DNA from: Planctomycetaceae bacterium
GTDB taxonomy: Bacteria > Planctomycetota > Planctomycetia > Planctomycetales > Planctomycetaceae
DNA: 34,633 bases
Assembly (NCBI GenBank): GCA_028284885.1
Contig: JANQQW010000159.1
Span: forward strand, 1-34,633
Direction of reading: 5' to 3'
Under the pieces are notes generated by a model. That model saw nothing but the letters and a program-made list of their open reading frames with translations, was not told the DNA's origin and did not search any database. A program made the position numbers and the translations under genes. How positions within the stretch are numbered: the first letter of the stretch is position 1; each line of letters begins with the position of its first letter. Positions 1-8,700 of this stretch are shown here, piece by piece.

Positions 1-612
1 CATCGCGACCAGCAGCCACGCGGCGACGCGACGCGTGCGGGGGACGGCAAGACCGACGGCGACGAGCAGCTCCCCCACGGGGAGGACGACGGCCAGGCTC
101 CGCCAGGCGCCGTCGCTCCACCACTTGGCATCGACGCCGACGAAGCTGACGAGGGACTGGAGCAGCGTCCGACCCTGCTCGTCGAGGAACGCGAGATCGA
201 GCTTCGAGTGGGCCGAGTGGAAGACGATACCGACCACCAGCCAGCGGGCGAGCGTCGCCTGTCGTCGGTCGCCGGCCGAGCCGAACACGACAGCGAGGAT
301 CGCGAACTGGTAGGCCCAGGGCTGCAGCCGATGCTGGTCGGCGACGACGGAGAGGGCGAAGGCCACCGCGAACGCCCACCAGCCGAACCGCTCACGCTGC
401 GGCGTGACCGTCAGCAACAGCCCGCAGAGCATCGTCCCGAACGCGAGCAGATCGACCCCGTCGCTCCAGCCGACCGCCCACCCGAGCAGCGGCACACGCG
501 GGAAGACCGTCTGCGGCAACCAGAGTCGGAAGGTCAGCAGGAGGAGCGCGACGGCGGCGAGGGCCGTCCAACGACGGAAGAGGACGGTGAGTGAGTGGTT
601 CAACGCCTCCAC
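1..612 (-). CDS. Polytopic membrane protein, DoxX/MauE- or HTTM-like (3' end outside window)
   Basis: I read 204 codons without a stop from a GTG at 612, immediately after the TGA of the upstream gene (TGAGTG, zero spacing), so the two genes look translationally coupled. The protein is rich in hydrophobic helices: about residues 14-30 (ALAAVALLLLTFRLWLP), 52-70, 76-90, 98-112 and two near the right of the visible part. It carries a short charged motif, ADQHRLQPWAYQF, between helices. Helix spacing and the DQ/H/W loop recall the DoxX/MauE and HTTM groups of small membrane proteins, which act in redox or carboxylation chemistry in other bacteria, but I see no diagnostic catalytic motif. The gene runs off the left edge, so length and C-terminus are unknown. 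Reading frame is certain; family is a weak inference. Confidence 0.6.
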   Translation of the reverse strand, partial: MEALNHSLTVLFRRWTALAAVALLLLTFRLWLPQTVFPRVPLLGWAVGWSDGVDLLAFGTMLCGLLLTVTPQRERFGWWAFAVAFALSVVADQHRLQPWAYQFAILAVVFGSAGDRRQATLARWLVVGIVFHSAHSKLDLAFLDEQGRTLLQSLVSFVGVDAKWWSDGAWRSLAVVLPVGELLVAVGLAVPRTRRVAAWLLVAM

Positions 613-1305
613 TCAGCCGGCTCCAAGATCCTCGACGAAGCGGCTGTGATGCTTCAACTCGTCGACGGGAACGGACAGTTGTTCGCTGACGACCTCGATC
701 AGCCGATTCCAGATTCGCTCTCGTTCCCCATCTCCCTTGTCCGCGACGTTCGAGCCGTCCTCCATCGATTCGTACGTCATGGACCGTAAGGTGTAGTTGC
801 TCGGTGCCGACTTCGGAAGAATCGTCATGAGCCCAGCCCATGCGAAGCCAACCACGATCACACCGGGGATCGCAAGCAGGACCGACTGGCCGCTCCACGC
901 GAATGCCGCCAAGAGAATCGGAAACGCGATCAAGGTCGACAGGTAGGCTGCGATGGACCAGGGCTCGGGGAGGACGTACTTCGGAAGTCGGAGTCCGAGT
1001 GCCTCACCGGAGGCGAGCCATCGTTCTTCCCGCAGCGGTTGTCCGAGCAGATCGCGGAACGGTGTGCTCGGTCGAATCTGCTCACGCGAAACACCGAACC
1101 GTTCGGCCAATTCGCGGCGAAGTTCGAGGAACCTCTGCTGCGAGGGACACTGGCGGCCGAAGCCCGGCGCGGTGAGCCCGCGTCGCGCGACAACCAGAGC
1201 GTACAGCGAGCCAACGGTGTTGCACGCTTCGTAGTCCCGCTCTCGAATCTCGACGTCGAATTCGTCTTCGACGTTGAGAATGAGTTCGAGAATGTCCAGT
1301 CCCAT
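613..1305 (-). CDS. Acyl-carrier-protein-like membrane protein with permuted ACP halves
   Basis: 230 residues from ATG; an in-frame stop lies 45 nt upstream, so no longer version with a normal ACP N-terminus exists. Residues 1-38 (MGLDILELILNVEDEFDVEI, then TVGSLYALV) match helices II-IV of acyl carrier proteins, but the phosphopantetheine serine of the DSL motif is replaced (MGLD). Residues 57-88 resemble ACP helix I and loop (ELAERFGVSREQIRPSTPF). Two membrane helices follow (about 118-136 and 140-162). The last 35 residues again look like ACP helix I and end at DLGAG, exactly where DSL should follow. With no serine it probably cannot be charged with acyl groups; a binding or scaffold role is a guess. 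It is coupled to the membrane protein downstream. I recall similarly built hypothetical proteins in other bacteria but no assigned function. Confidence 0.75.
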   Translation of the reverse strand: MGLDILELILNVEDEFDVEIRERDYEACNTVGSLYALVVARRGLTAPGFGRQCPSQQRFLELRRELAERFGVSREQIRPSTPFRDLLGQPLREERWLASGEALGLRLPKYVLPEPWSIAAYLSTLIAFPILLAAFAWSGQSVLLAIPGVIVVGFAWAGLMTILPKSAPSNYTLRSMTYESMEDGSNVADKGDGERERIWNRLIEVVSEQLSVPVDELKHHSRFVEDLGAG

Positions 1306-1374
1306 GATCGCGACCCCAGGCAGCCCATGCCGTCGTGGATCGTATCAAGTGACCAAGCAGTTCGCGCGAGTCCG

Positions 1375-1749
1375 CTACCAGCAGGGGCGGAACCAGCCGC
1401 CGTACTCGCGAAACTTGGCCTCGCGGTCGAAGGGGGTCTCGGTGACGAGGTGCGTCTTCGAGTTGAGGACGTAGACCTTGTTGGGTCCGCTCCACCAGAC
1501 GACGCGGAACTGGTCGCCGTAGACGTGGACGGCGGGGTAGCCGTCCTTCACGACCTTGTAGCCACGGTCGATGGCCACCTTGCGGTTCGCCTCGTCGCGG
1601 GCCTCGTCCCAGGCGACGATCTGCTGGAAGCGAACCGAGCCGTCGGGTTGCCGGACGGTGTTCGTCTCCAGCATGGCGACTTCGAGTTCGCGAATCTCGA
1701 CCGCCGGGTTGACGACGAGAAACAACGTCAGCGGGGCAACAGGGCTCAT
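1375..1749 (-). CDS. Small protein of unknown function
   Basis: 124 residues starting at an ATG preceded by a strong AAGGAG seven bases upstream; longer in-frame starts upstream give an Arg/Ser-rich, non-protein-like extension and lack this site. I do not recognise the family. The N-terminus is hydrophobic (PVAPLTLFLVV) but too short and uncharged for a clear signal peptide. The rest alternates strand-like segments (RFQQIVAW, YPAVHVYGDQFRVVWWSG, NKVYVLNSKTHLVTETPF) and ends GGWFRPCW, suggesting a compact beta-rich soluble domain. It lies downstream of the DUF1573 gene in the same direction with a hairpin between, so it may be separately expressed. Confidence 0.6.
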   Translation of the reverse strand: MSPVAPLTLFLVVNPAVEIRELEVAMLETNTVRQPDGSVRFQQIVAWDEARDEANRKVAIDRGYKVVKDGYPAVHVYGDQFRVVWWSGPNKVYVLNSKTHLVTETPFDREAKFREYGGWFRPCW

Positions 1750-1783
1750 GGTCGGGCTCCTTGACCTACACCTGGACCGGCGT

Positions 1784-1800
1784 GTGCCCATCGTGGGCAC
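1784..1800 (-). terminator. Hairpin between DUF1573 gene and small unknown gene
   Basis: Perfect 7-bp inverted repeat (GTGCCCA / TGGGCAC) with a 3-nt loop in the gap after the DUF1573 stop codon. No T-run follows on either strand, so it is only a candidate transcription barrier or mRNA-stabilising hairpin. Confidence 0.3.
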
Positions 1801-1924
1801 TTGCGTCTATGGTCTCGGCAACATTTGTGCCGGTGTGGTTCGGAAGCGGGGGAGCCCGCGTGGTGGTCGTGCCGGCCGCCTGACGGAAGCCCCTGCACTT
1901 TCCGGTGTTCGGTCCGCTCGAGGC

Positions 1925-2734
1925 CTAGGGGGCCGGGCGTTCTCCTCCCACCGGTCGGACACCCTCCTCCGGCCCCAGGATCAGCAAGGGGACGCGCAGG
2001 ACGGCGTGGGTTGCGTCATTGGTGTGCATCTCGACTGTCTCGTGGTGCCGGCCGGCGGGGACGTCTCCGCGGACACGGACTTGGACAACTTGGCTGCGGT
2101 GGTCAGCGTGATCGACGTGGTCTTCCAGCGTGACGTCGACGAGGTCGGACTCGCACAGCGCGCGAAGCACCTGGAGCTTCTCCGGCCGGTAGTCGCGAAC
2201 GACGAATTGCTGTTCGGTCGCGTTGCCGTCGAGCTGGTAGAAGGCGAGGGCCTTCGGCTCGATCGACACCTTGCGTTCTGGCAGCGTCACCTTGAAGGAG
2301 ACGGTTTCCGTACCCCTCGTCGGCGAACCGGGCGGCGCGTCGGTCTCGTACTCGAAGCCGACCGTGTACTCGTGGCGGCCGGGCGTCTCGTTCGCGGTTC
2401 GCACGCGGACGTAGAACTCACCAGTCTCGCCGGGGCGGTACTCGAACTTGTCGAGCTGCGGGTTCAGGCAGCCGCAACTGGGGTGCAGGCCGACGACGCG
2501 GACCGTCTGGTCGCCCACGTTGTGGAAGCGGAACCAGCCGTAGACGAGGTTCTGGTCCTCGACCTTGCCGAGATCGACGAGGTACTGGTCGAAGACGACC
2601 GGCGGCACGTCGCGTCGGACGGCGGCGGACTGGGCGGTGGACCCGAGCAGGTGGGCCGCGACCGCGGTCCCGAACGGGACCAGCGCGAGGGCGATCAGGA
2701 CGCGGTGGCCGCGTCGGTTTCGTCCGGCGTCCAT
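1925..2734 (-). CDS. DUF1573 domain exported protein
   Basis: 269 residues from the ATG at 2734, preceded by GGAG at 7 nt. This start gives a classic signal peptide or anchor (MDAGRNRRGH, then VLIALALVPFGTAVAAHLL), whereas the further in-frame start at 2836 adds a Pro-rich tail with no signal character. Residues 45-130 match the DUF1573 immunoglobulin-like domain: FDLG-like VDLGKVEDQ, the WFRFHNVGDQTVRV strand pair, and PSCGC at 85-89. A second beta-sandwich follows to about residue 255. In Planctomycetota and Bacteroidetes these domains are common in exported proteins of unknown role. The two cysteines of SCGC are in place. It is divergent from rpsT. Family assignment is firm; function is unknown. 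Confidence 0.8.
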   Translation of the reverse strand: MDAGRNRRGHRVLIALALVPFGTAVAAHLLGSTAQSAAVRRDVPPVVFDQYLVDLGKVEDQNLVYGWFRFHNVGDQTVRVVGLHPSCGCLNPQLDKFEYRPGETGEFYVRVRTANETPGRHEYTVGFEYETDAPPGSPTRGTETVSFKVTLPERKVSIEPKALAFYQLDGNATEQQFVVRDYRPEKLQVLRALCESDLVDVTLEDHVDHADHRSQVVQVRVRGDVPAGRHHETVEMHTNDATHAVLRVPLLILGPEEGVRPVGGERPAP

Positions 2735-2763
2735 GCCGGGCTCCAACGTGTTCAAGGCGGGAC

Positions 2764-2777
2764 GTTCGACGTCGAAC
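2764..2777. promoter_or_regulatory. 14-bp palindrome upstream of DUF1573 gene
   Basis: GTTCGACGTCGAAC is a perfect 14-bp palindrome, 30 bp upstream of the DUF1573 start codon and inside the divergent gap with rpsT. Its size and place fit an operator for a dimeric regulator. No regulator is identified and such palindromes also occur by chance in GC-rich DNA. Confidence 0.25.
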
Positions 2778-3006
2778 CGGTCGTGGCTGGGGTCGAAACA
2801 CCCGGGACCGGTTGGAATGGACGGTCCCAATAGCACGATATCGGCAACGTCACAAGACGGACTTCGGCCCGATACCGGACGGGACGTGGATTCGACCGTC
2901 GTCAGGCTGGAACCCCGTCTCCGGGCCCGGTAGACTCCTCGATTCGCCCGCGGGACGTGTCATCTCGCGGAAGTCGTCCGGTTTCCGAATCGCGAGCGAG
3001 TCTGCC

Positions 3007-3297
3007 ATGCCGAGTACACCCAGTGCCAAGAAGGCTCTTCGCAAGAGCCAAGTCCGTCGTCTCCGCAACCGTTCCCGCCGTTCCTCCCTGCGAACGCTGC
3101 TGCGGAAGTTCCGCGAGTCGCTCGAGTCGAACGACGCCGCGACGATCGGCCCCGTTTGGAAGAGCGTCGTGAAGCGGCTCGACCAGGAGGCCGCCCGCGG
3201 AATGCTCCACAAGAACACGGCGTCCCGCGGCAAGAAGCGGCTGGCAAAGCGGATTCCCAGCGACGTCTGGAAGCAGATTCACGCGAAGTCCGCCTGA
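3007..3297 (+). CDS. rpsT: 30S ribosomal protein S20
   Basis: 96 residues. The sequence is typical S20: MPSTPSAKKALRKSQVRRLR at the N-terminus, a long basic helix (SSLRTLLRKFRESLES), and the conserved C-terminal GMLHKNTASRGKKRLAKRI. S20 binds 16S rRNA early in small-subunit assembly. I chose the ATG at 3007 because it gives the family's usual start and length; upstream in-frame sequence is not S20-like. Its last 19 nt overlap the end of the convergent HD-domain gene, leaving no space for a terminator between them. A TAGACT hexamer at 2931-2936 could be its -10 element, with no clear -35. Confidence 0.95.
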   Translation: MPSTPSAKKALRKSQVRRLRNRSRRSSLRTLLRKFRESLESNDAATIGPVWKSVVKRLDQEAARGMLHKNTASRGKKRLAKRIPSDVWKQIHAKSA

Positions 3298-4343
3298 CGG
3301 CCGGCGTCCGCGTCTTCTTTCCAATCGCACGCGGCCCCGAGATCGACGAGGTACGCGATCGCCTCGTCCAGCGTGCACGTCTCCCGGCCCGGCACCCGGC
3401 CGTCGCGGTCGCACCGCGCGAGCAGCAGCAGGTCGTCCGCCTCGCCGGACTGCCGCAGCGACTTCGGGATCCGCCCGGCCTGCAGCGCCCGTTCGATCCG
3501 CGGCAACCCGGCCACGAGCGACAGCACCCGCGGCGTGACCAGTCCCTCCAGCGCCTCGAGTGTCGCGTCGGTCCCCAGCCGGGGATCGACGGCGAGACCC
3601 GCGTCGTGGACGAGACAGGCGACGAGGAACTCCTCGTCCCACGGCCGCTCGGCTCGCCCCAGTTCGAACACCTGCAGTGCGTGGTAGAGCGCGTCCCCCT
3701 CGGGGTGTCGGTCGGACGGCAGCCGCACGTCCTCGAGCCGCGCAAGCAGATGCTCGAGGTGGTCGTAGTCGATCTCCGGCTCGTCGGACGTGACCGACTC
3801 GAAGGACTCGTCCGGCAGGTCCGCCGGTGCCGTCAGCGCTCGTAGCGTTGCCAAGTCGATCGCGTCGTCCGGCTCGTCGTTCACGCCGACGAGAACGGGG
3901 GAACGACGAAACCGGCAGCGGACGACCGACGGCTCCGACAGGTCGAGCCGGTCCACGAGGGCGACCGACCGCAGTGAAGCAACGACGGAGTCGAACGCGT
4001 CGGCTTCCACCGTGACGCGAATCTCGGCTCCCGGAACGTACGGCCCGTCGACGACCGGGCCGTGGAAGTCGGGCGTGAACTCGGCGAGTGCCGTTCCCAG
4101 CTCGACCGCGAGCAGTTGCCACTCCCGCAGTCGCGCCTGTTGGTGCTCGGCCGAGTCGAGGCCGGCGAGGAGGTCGAACTGGTCGTCGATCTCCTTGCGG
4201 GAGGGCATGTCGTCCCGGTGGACGCGGCGGCGGGAGAGCCAACGGGCCGCTCGTTTGCGGGCGGCCGCGTGGTTGCTCTCCTTCCGTCGCAGGAGCAGTC
4301 GTGCGGCCTCGGTGGCGATCGCTCGCCGAATGTCCTCGCTCAT
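3279..4343 (-). CDS. HD-domain protein with degenerate nucleotidyltransferase-like N-terminus
   Basis: 354 residues. The N-terminal 60 residues (EAARLLLRRKESNHAAARKRAARWL ... MPSRKEIDDQF, abridged) look like the helical lead-in of a group of predicted nucleotidyltransferases. The following segment, where that group has a GSV...G(S)DID signature, reads GPVVDGPYVPGAEIRVTV, so the metal-binding aspartates are missing. The C-terminal half has an HD-like core: HALQVFELG, then LVACLVHDAGLAVDP (VHD), as in metal-dependent phosphohydrolases. I infer a pseudo-nucleotidyltransferase fused to an HD domain, possibly a nucleotide sensor or RNA-end enzyme; the NTase relation comes from pattern memory. It ends tail-to-tail inside rpsT. 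No clear SD precedes the ATG. Confidence 0.65.
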   Translation of the reverse strand: MSEDIRRAIATEAARLLLRRKESNHAAARKRAARWLSRRRVHRDDMPSRKEIDDQFDLLAGLDSAEHQQARLREWQLLAVELGTALAEFTPDFHGPVVDGPYVPGAEIRVTVEADAFDSVVASLRSVALVDRLDLSEPSVVRCRFRRSPVLVGVNDEPDDAIDLATLRALTAPADLPDESFESVTSDEPEIDYDHLEHLLARLEDVRLPSDRHPEGDALYHALQVFELGRAERPWDEEFLVACLVHDAGLAVDPRLGTDATLEALEGLVTPRVLSLVAGLPRIERALQAGRIPKSLRQSGEADDLLLLARCDRDGRVPGRETCTLDEAIAYLVDLGAACDWKEDADAGRQADFA

Positions 4344-4360
4344 GGGGTCATCGTACGGGA

Positions 4361-4391
4361 AACGGCACGGCCGCGTCGCGACCGTGCCGTT
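4361..4391 (-). terminator. Strong hairpin at the end of the pilin-like operon
   Basis: A perfect 10-bp stem, AACGGCACGG / CCGTGCCGTT, with an 11-nt loop sits 27 bp after the DUF1559 gene's stop and before the HD gene start on the same strand. The stem is very stable. There is no T-run, so it is a terminator-like or 3'-end-protecting hairpin rather than a textbook intrinsic terminator. Confidence 0.5.
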
Positions 4392-4418
4392 CGAGTGTCG
4401 TGAGACGAGTGCCGACGA

Positions 4419-5462
4419 TCAGAAGTCGTCGGGGTTCTGGAGGTCCTCGCCGTTCCGCTGGCCGTTGGGCGTGAGGGCCTGCATGTAGACGCGGACGTCC
4501 ACGTCCTCGCTGACCGCCTTGGCGGAGCCGTCGCACATCAGGAAGTGGACCGTGCCGCTGTGGTTGGACGAGGGCCGTTGGTGGGCCCCGGCGAGGTCGG
4601 CGTTGATCCTCGAGTTCCCGATGTTGGCCGCACCGGAGACGTCGAGGTTGCCGGCCCCCTCGAGAACGCTGAGGAACGTGCTGCCACCGTCCGGGCTGGC
4701 GTCGAGACCAACACCGAAGACGAGTCGTCGCATGTCGGGAGCGTTGGCCGACACACCGGTCCCGGCGGTCGCGGTCGAAGAGCTGAAGACACCGGTGTCG
4801 AGGTTCTCCGAGAGGAGAACCGTCGTCGTGACACCGTCACCCTGCGAGATCGAGTCGAGCGTGATCCGGCGGTCGCCCGTCGCCTGCTTCTGGAACATGA
4901 CGCCCGTGGCGTACCCCGAGACACCGGTGATGTAGGCCCCGGTTCCGGTGGCGGTGTGGCCGGCCGTGGTGTCGAACGGACTCTGGCTCGCCGTGGCGTC
5001 GGCGATGTACCCGCCGTTGACGACGTAGCTGAGACCGAAGTTCGTCTGGAAGGCGTTCTGGTCGTCCGGGCACTGGAAGACCGGCACCGAAATGCCCTGA
5101 ACGTTGGCGAAGGCGTCGTTCCCGGCCTGCGCCTGGGCACGCAGTTCACGGGCGAGGGCCTGGTTGTCCACGCTCTCGAGGAGGGAGACTGGCCAGCCAC
5201 TGACGGCCTGCTCGAACGTCGAGCCGTCGATCGTGTTCCGGGCGTAGGGCATCTTCCCGCCGCTCCCGGTGATCTCGTTGTGGAACGCGATCCCCAGGTT
5301 GTGCACGTTGTTCAGACACTGGGCACGCCGGGCGGCGGCACGGGCGCTCTGAACGGCGGGGGTGATCAGCGAGATCAGCGTCGCGATGATCGAGATCACC
5401 ACGAGCAACTCGATCAGCGTGAATCCACGCCGACGGAACCAAGGTGTGCGTTGAGTCTTCAC
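4419..5462 (-). CDS. DUF1559 type II/IV pilin-like protein (H-x9-DG)
   Basis: 347 residues from a GTG preceded by GGAG at 7 nt; the upstream in-frame ATG would add 35 residues before the prepilin leader. Residues 1-13 are a short basic prepilin leader ending in Gly (PWFRRRG), then [20 protein letters not shown]: a type III signal peptide with Glu at mature position 5. The C-terminus carries the DUF1559 hallmark H-x9-DG ([12 protein letters not shown]). DUF1559 proteins are hugely expanded in Planctomycetota and are thought to be processed pilin or pseudopilin-like surface proteins. Here the gene follows the K-like gene, at the end of the G-H-I-J-K series, making it a candidate major subunit or secreted partner; that link is inference. 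Confidence 0.88.
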   Translation of the reverse strand: MKTQRTPWFRRRGFTLIELLVVISIIATLISLITPAVQSARAAARRAQCLNNVHNLGIAFHNEITGSGGKMPYARNTIDGSTFEQAVSGWPVSLLESVDNQALARELRAQAQAGNDAFANVQGISVPVFQCPDDQNAFQTNFGLSYVVNGGYIADATASQSPFDTTAGHTATGTGAYITGVSGYATGVMFQKQATGDRRITLDSISQGDGVTTTVLLSENLDTGVFSSSTATAGTGVSANAPDMRRLVFGVGLDASPDGGSTFLSVLEGAGNLDVSGAANIGNSRINADLAGAHQRPSSNHSGTVHFLMCDGSAKAVSEDVDVRVYMQALTPNGQRNGEDLQNPDDF

Positions 5463-5576
5463 GGTGCGTCTCCGTTGGGAACCAGTCTCGAGTGGACGAC
5501 CCAGAGGAATGAGAGGGCGGGATTCGATCGCCCGCGAATGCAGGGCACTCTCTGCAAGAGCCGACACTTCAACAGC

Positions 5577-5598
5577 TTGCAGCGAGTCGCGCCTGCAA
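5577..5598. repeat. Inverted repeat upstream of DUF1559 gene
   Basis: TTGCA-GCG ... CGC-c-TGCAA forms an 8-bp stem with one bulged base and a 5-nt loop, in the 251-nt gap between the K-like gene and the DUF1559 gene. It could punctuate transcription or bind a regulator; nothing else recognisable is in the gap. Confidence 0.25.
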
Positions 5599-5713
5599 CG
5601 TCGAGGGTGAGCGATGACGGACGGACCTCACCCTACCATCAGAACGCAACGTCCGATTCCGGATCCACCGGTTACGTCACGATTTCCGGGGATTTCCCCC
5701 CAACTCGGTCGGG

Positions 5714-8700
5714 CTACTCCAAGACCTCGCGGTACAGGATCAGGTCGCGGAAGTCGAAGCCCTCCTCGCCGGCACCCAACTGCGGGTCGCCGACCCTCTT
5801 GAAGCTGTAAGGCGAGGTGGCCGCGGCCGCCCGGAAGTGCTCCGGCCGCAGCAGCTCGAACGCCCGCGACCGGTCGATGACGAAGAAGCCCCGATGGCTG
5901 GGCATGTCGGTCAGCTTGCCGCCGATGCGGTAGGCGGGGTTCGCCGCCGTCCCGCCGTTCCCCACCTGGTGGAAGTCGATCTGCACGTGCAGGAAGACGA
6001 CGTTGCTGCGGGTGGTGGAGTTGTTCCAGACCTTGCTCAGCAGCCGGTGCCGAGTCTCGGGATCGACCGCGTGGCCGGCCGTGTCGTTGTAGGTGGTCGC
6101 GGGCGGGTTGGCTCCATACCGCTCGTTCGGCGTGCCGAGCTCCAGCAGTCGCCGCGTGAGGACGTTCGTCCGCACGAGCGGGCTGTCCACCTCGATGCCG
6201 GTCGTGTCGTCGTACAGGTCGGTCCACAGGCCGCGGAGCATCGTCTGCTCGATGCCCTGCGGGCTCCCCTGCTCGCCCCGCAGAAAGCTCGTCGATCGGA
6301 ACGGCCGCCCGCCCGGCATGCCGGGCAGCACGAGGCCGGTCACCGGGTCGATGCCGTCGCGGGACTTGAGGAAGTCGATCCACCAGTCGCGAACGCCGGC
6401 CCCCTCATAGCGGTCGGCGAGGTAGCCGGTCTGTTTCGCTCCGCTGGGGTCCAGGGCCGCGAAGCCGGTCGCCGGATCGACGGCCCCCTCGTCGTCGACG
6501 AGCGCCGCAAGCACCTCCGGGTACCGCAGCGTGTTCCAGTTGATCCGGCCCGGCAGACGGTAGGTCGCCTGGTCGACCGTCGGGTTCGTCACGTTCAGGA
6601 GAGCGGACGGCGTCTCGACGAAGCCGAGCAGTCGGTACCAGCGGTTGTCGTACTTCCACGTGCCGTCGCCGGCCCCGCCGAGAACCGACGGATCGGGGTT
6701 CGGCTCGTTGTCGCCCGGGAGTTCCTGCCGCTCGCGCCAGTCGTCGATCTGCGAGTCGGTGTTGTCGTCGGTGCCGCCCACGCCCGGGCGGCCGTCGGTC
6801 CCGTAGGCTCCCTCGGCCACCGGTTTCAGGAACTTGGCGGCTCCGGCGAGATTCGGATACGCCTGCCGCGGGAAGCCGTCGACGACGTTCGTCATGCCCC
6901 GCTCGCCGTGGGTCACGTCGTGCGGGCCGAACAGCGGAACCAGGAACAGGTCGACCGGCGACGTGAAGTCGCGGTCCGGGTGGAACTGCCGCACGCCGAA
7001 CGTCCCGCCGAGGTTGTCGGTCGTGACCTTGTTGACCGCGCCGATCGAGTTCTTGACGGTCGCCGTGGCGGCGTACGCTCCGTTGGTCGCGCGATCCTCG
7101 TCGCGGACGAACGGCTCGGACCGCGCTGACGACTGGAGAGTGACCAGGTTGTTGTCGACCTGCGTCAACGAAGCCGTGTCCGCGAGACTGCCGTCCAGCT
7201 GGTCGAACCCCTTGACGTCGGTCGTGATTCGGTCGACCTCGATCCACGGGTTGTCCGCGGACTGCGGTCCGTAGGTGGCGGCGTTCGTGTCCGTCGGCTC
7301 GACCGGCGGCGTGCGGTACGGATGGGCTCGCCGCATGAGGACGAACTCCACGCCCGGCTGGGCCGAGACCGCGTCCATCGCGTCGTCGAGACTGAGGAAG
7401 TCCCCCTTGTTCGTGTCGTTGGGTAACTTCGTTCCCTGCTCGACGCCGTTCGTCGTCCCGATCGGTGGATCGACCCGGTCGACGCCGGCCTCCGTCGTCG
7501 AGTCGTGCAGACGGAACCGCCCCTCGTGGTTCGGGTCGATCAGGTCGAGGTCGAACGAGCCGAGGGCGGCGCTCGGGATCCGGAAGTCCTCCGGGTCGGT
7601 GAAGTCGCCGTCCCGTGGGTCGGTCCGGTCGATCCGCATGCGGGTCGGGGCGACGTTCCCGCCGTCCATCAGGTCCCCGTCACCCGCCGTGCCGATGGTG
7701 AACAGCGCCCCGCCGCCGACCGAACCGGCACCGCTCCGCGGGATCAGGTGGCGCGCGTTGACGGTCGTGGCCATCGGATCCTTGTCGAGCGGCTGGACGA
7801 CGATCTTCCAAGCCTCGTTCTCGAAGCTGGCCGGCGTGGCGGACGCGTTGCGGAGTTCGAGGAACGTCCAGTCCCGCAACGCCAGTTGGTCGTTCCACTC
7901 CGTTCGCGGATGATCGACCGCGGACCCGCCGTTGTCGGCCAGATCGGCGACGACGACGAGCGCCTCGCTGAAGGTCAGGCTCTGTCGCTCGACACCGAAC
8001 ACCACGGCCCGGTCCGGGGTGATCTCGACGGCTCCGTAGGGGTTGTCGTCCAGGTCCCAGCCGTTGTTCGGGTTGGTGTCGTACTCGAACTTCGTGATCA
8101 CGTCGTCGGGGTCGAGCTGGTCGACGAAGTTGACGGCGAAGCGGGCCATCTCCTCGAGCTGGTCGTCGTTGTAGAGGTTGCGGACGCCGCTCCCGAGGTC
8201 GCTGTTGTCGGTACCGGCGTAGTTCACGCCGTCCCAGCCGCCGCCGATGGTGTAGAGCAGCATGTAGACGTCGCGGGCCAGCTTCTGCCGGTCGCGACGG
8301 GCCTCGTGCTCCTGCCGCTGCAAGGTCGTCATCGACCCGAGAGCGAGCGTGCCGATCGCCGTGTTCGGGACGAAGGTCGGGTGCGACGTGAGTCGGCGGA
8401 AGAACGGCCGTTCGTTCGGTCCCTCGGTCGCGTCGTCGTCTCCTGTGCCCCAGATGCCGTCGTTGCCCGGCCCGACGAGATCGACGACGTGGTTCAGGCT
8501 GAGCAGTCGCTGGACCACGTCCTGCAGCGGGACGTTCGCCCCCTGGTTGCCGTCGTTCGTGTCGCGGATCAGCCGCCGGGTCGCCTCGCGGAACGGGTAG
8601 TTCGCCGCGCCGCGGGCGACGGTGACCGACCCGTCGGAGAACTCGGGCGGGAACTCGCCGGCCGCACCGTACTCCCAGCCGCGGTAGGTGTTCGCCTCGC

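Noticed and set aside
2735..2836. N-terminal extension of the DUF1573 protein to the upstream ATG
   Set aside because: It would bury the signal peptide behind 34 Pro-rich residues; the inner ATG has an SD and a proper signal sequence.
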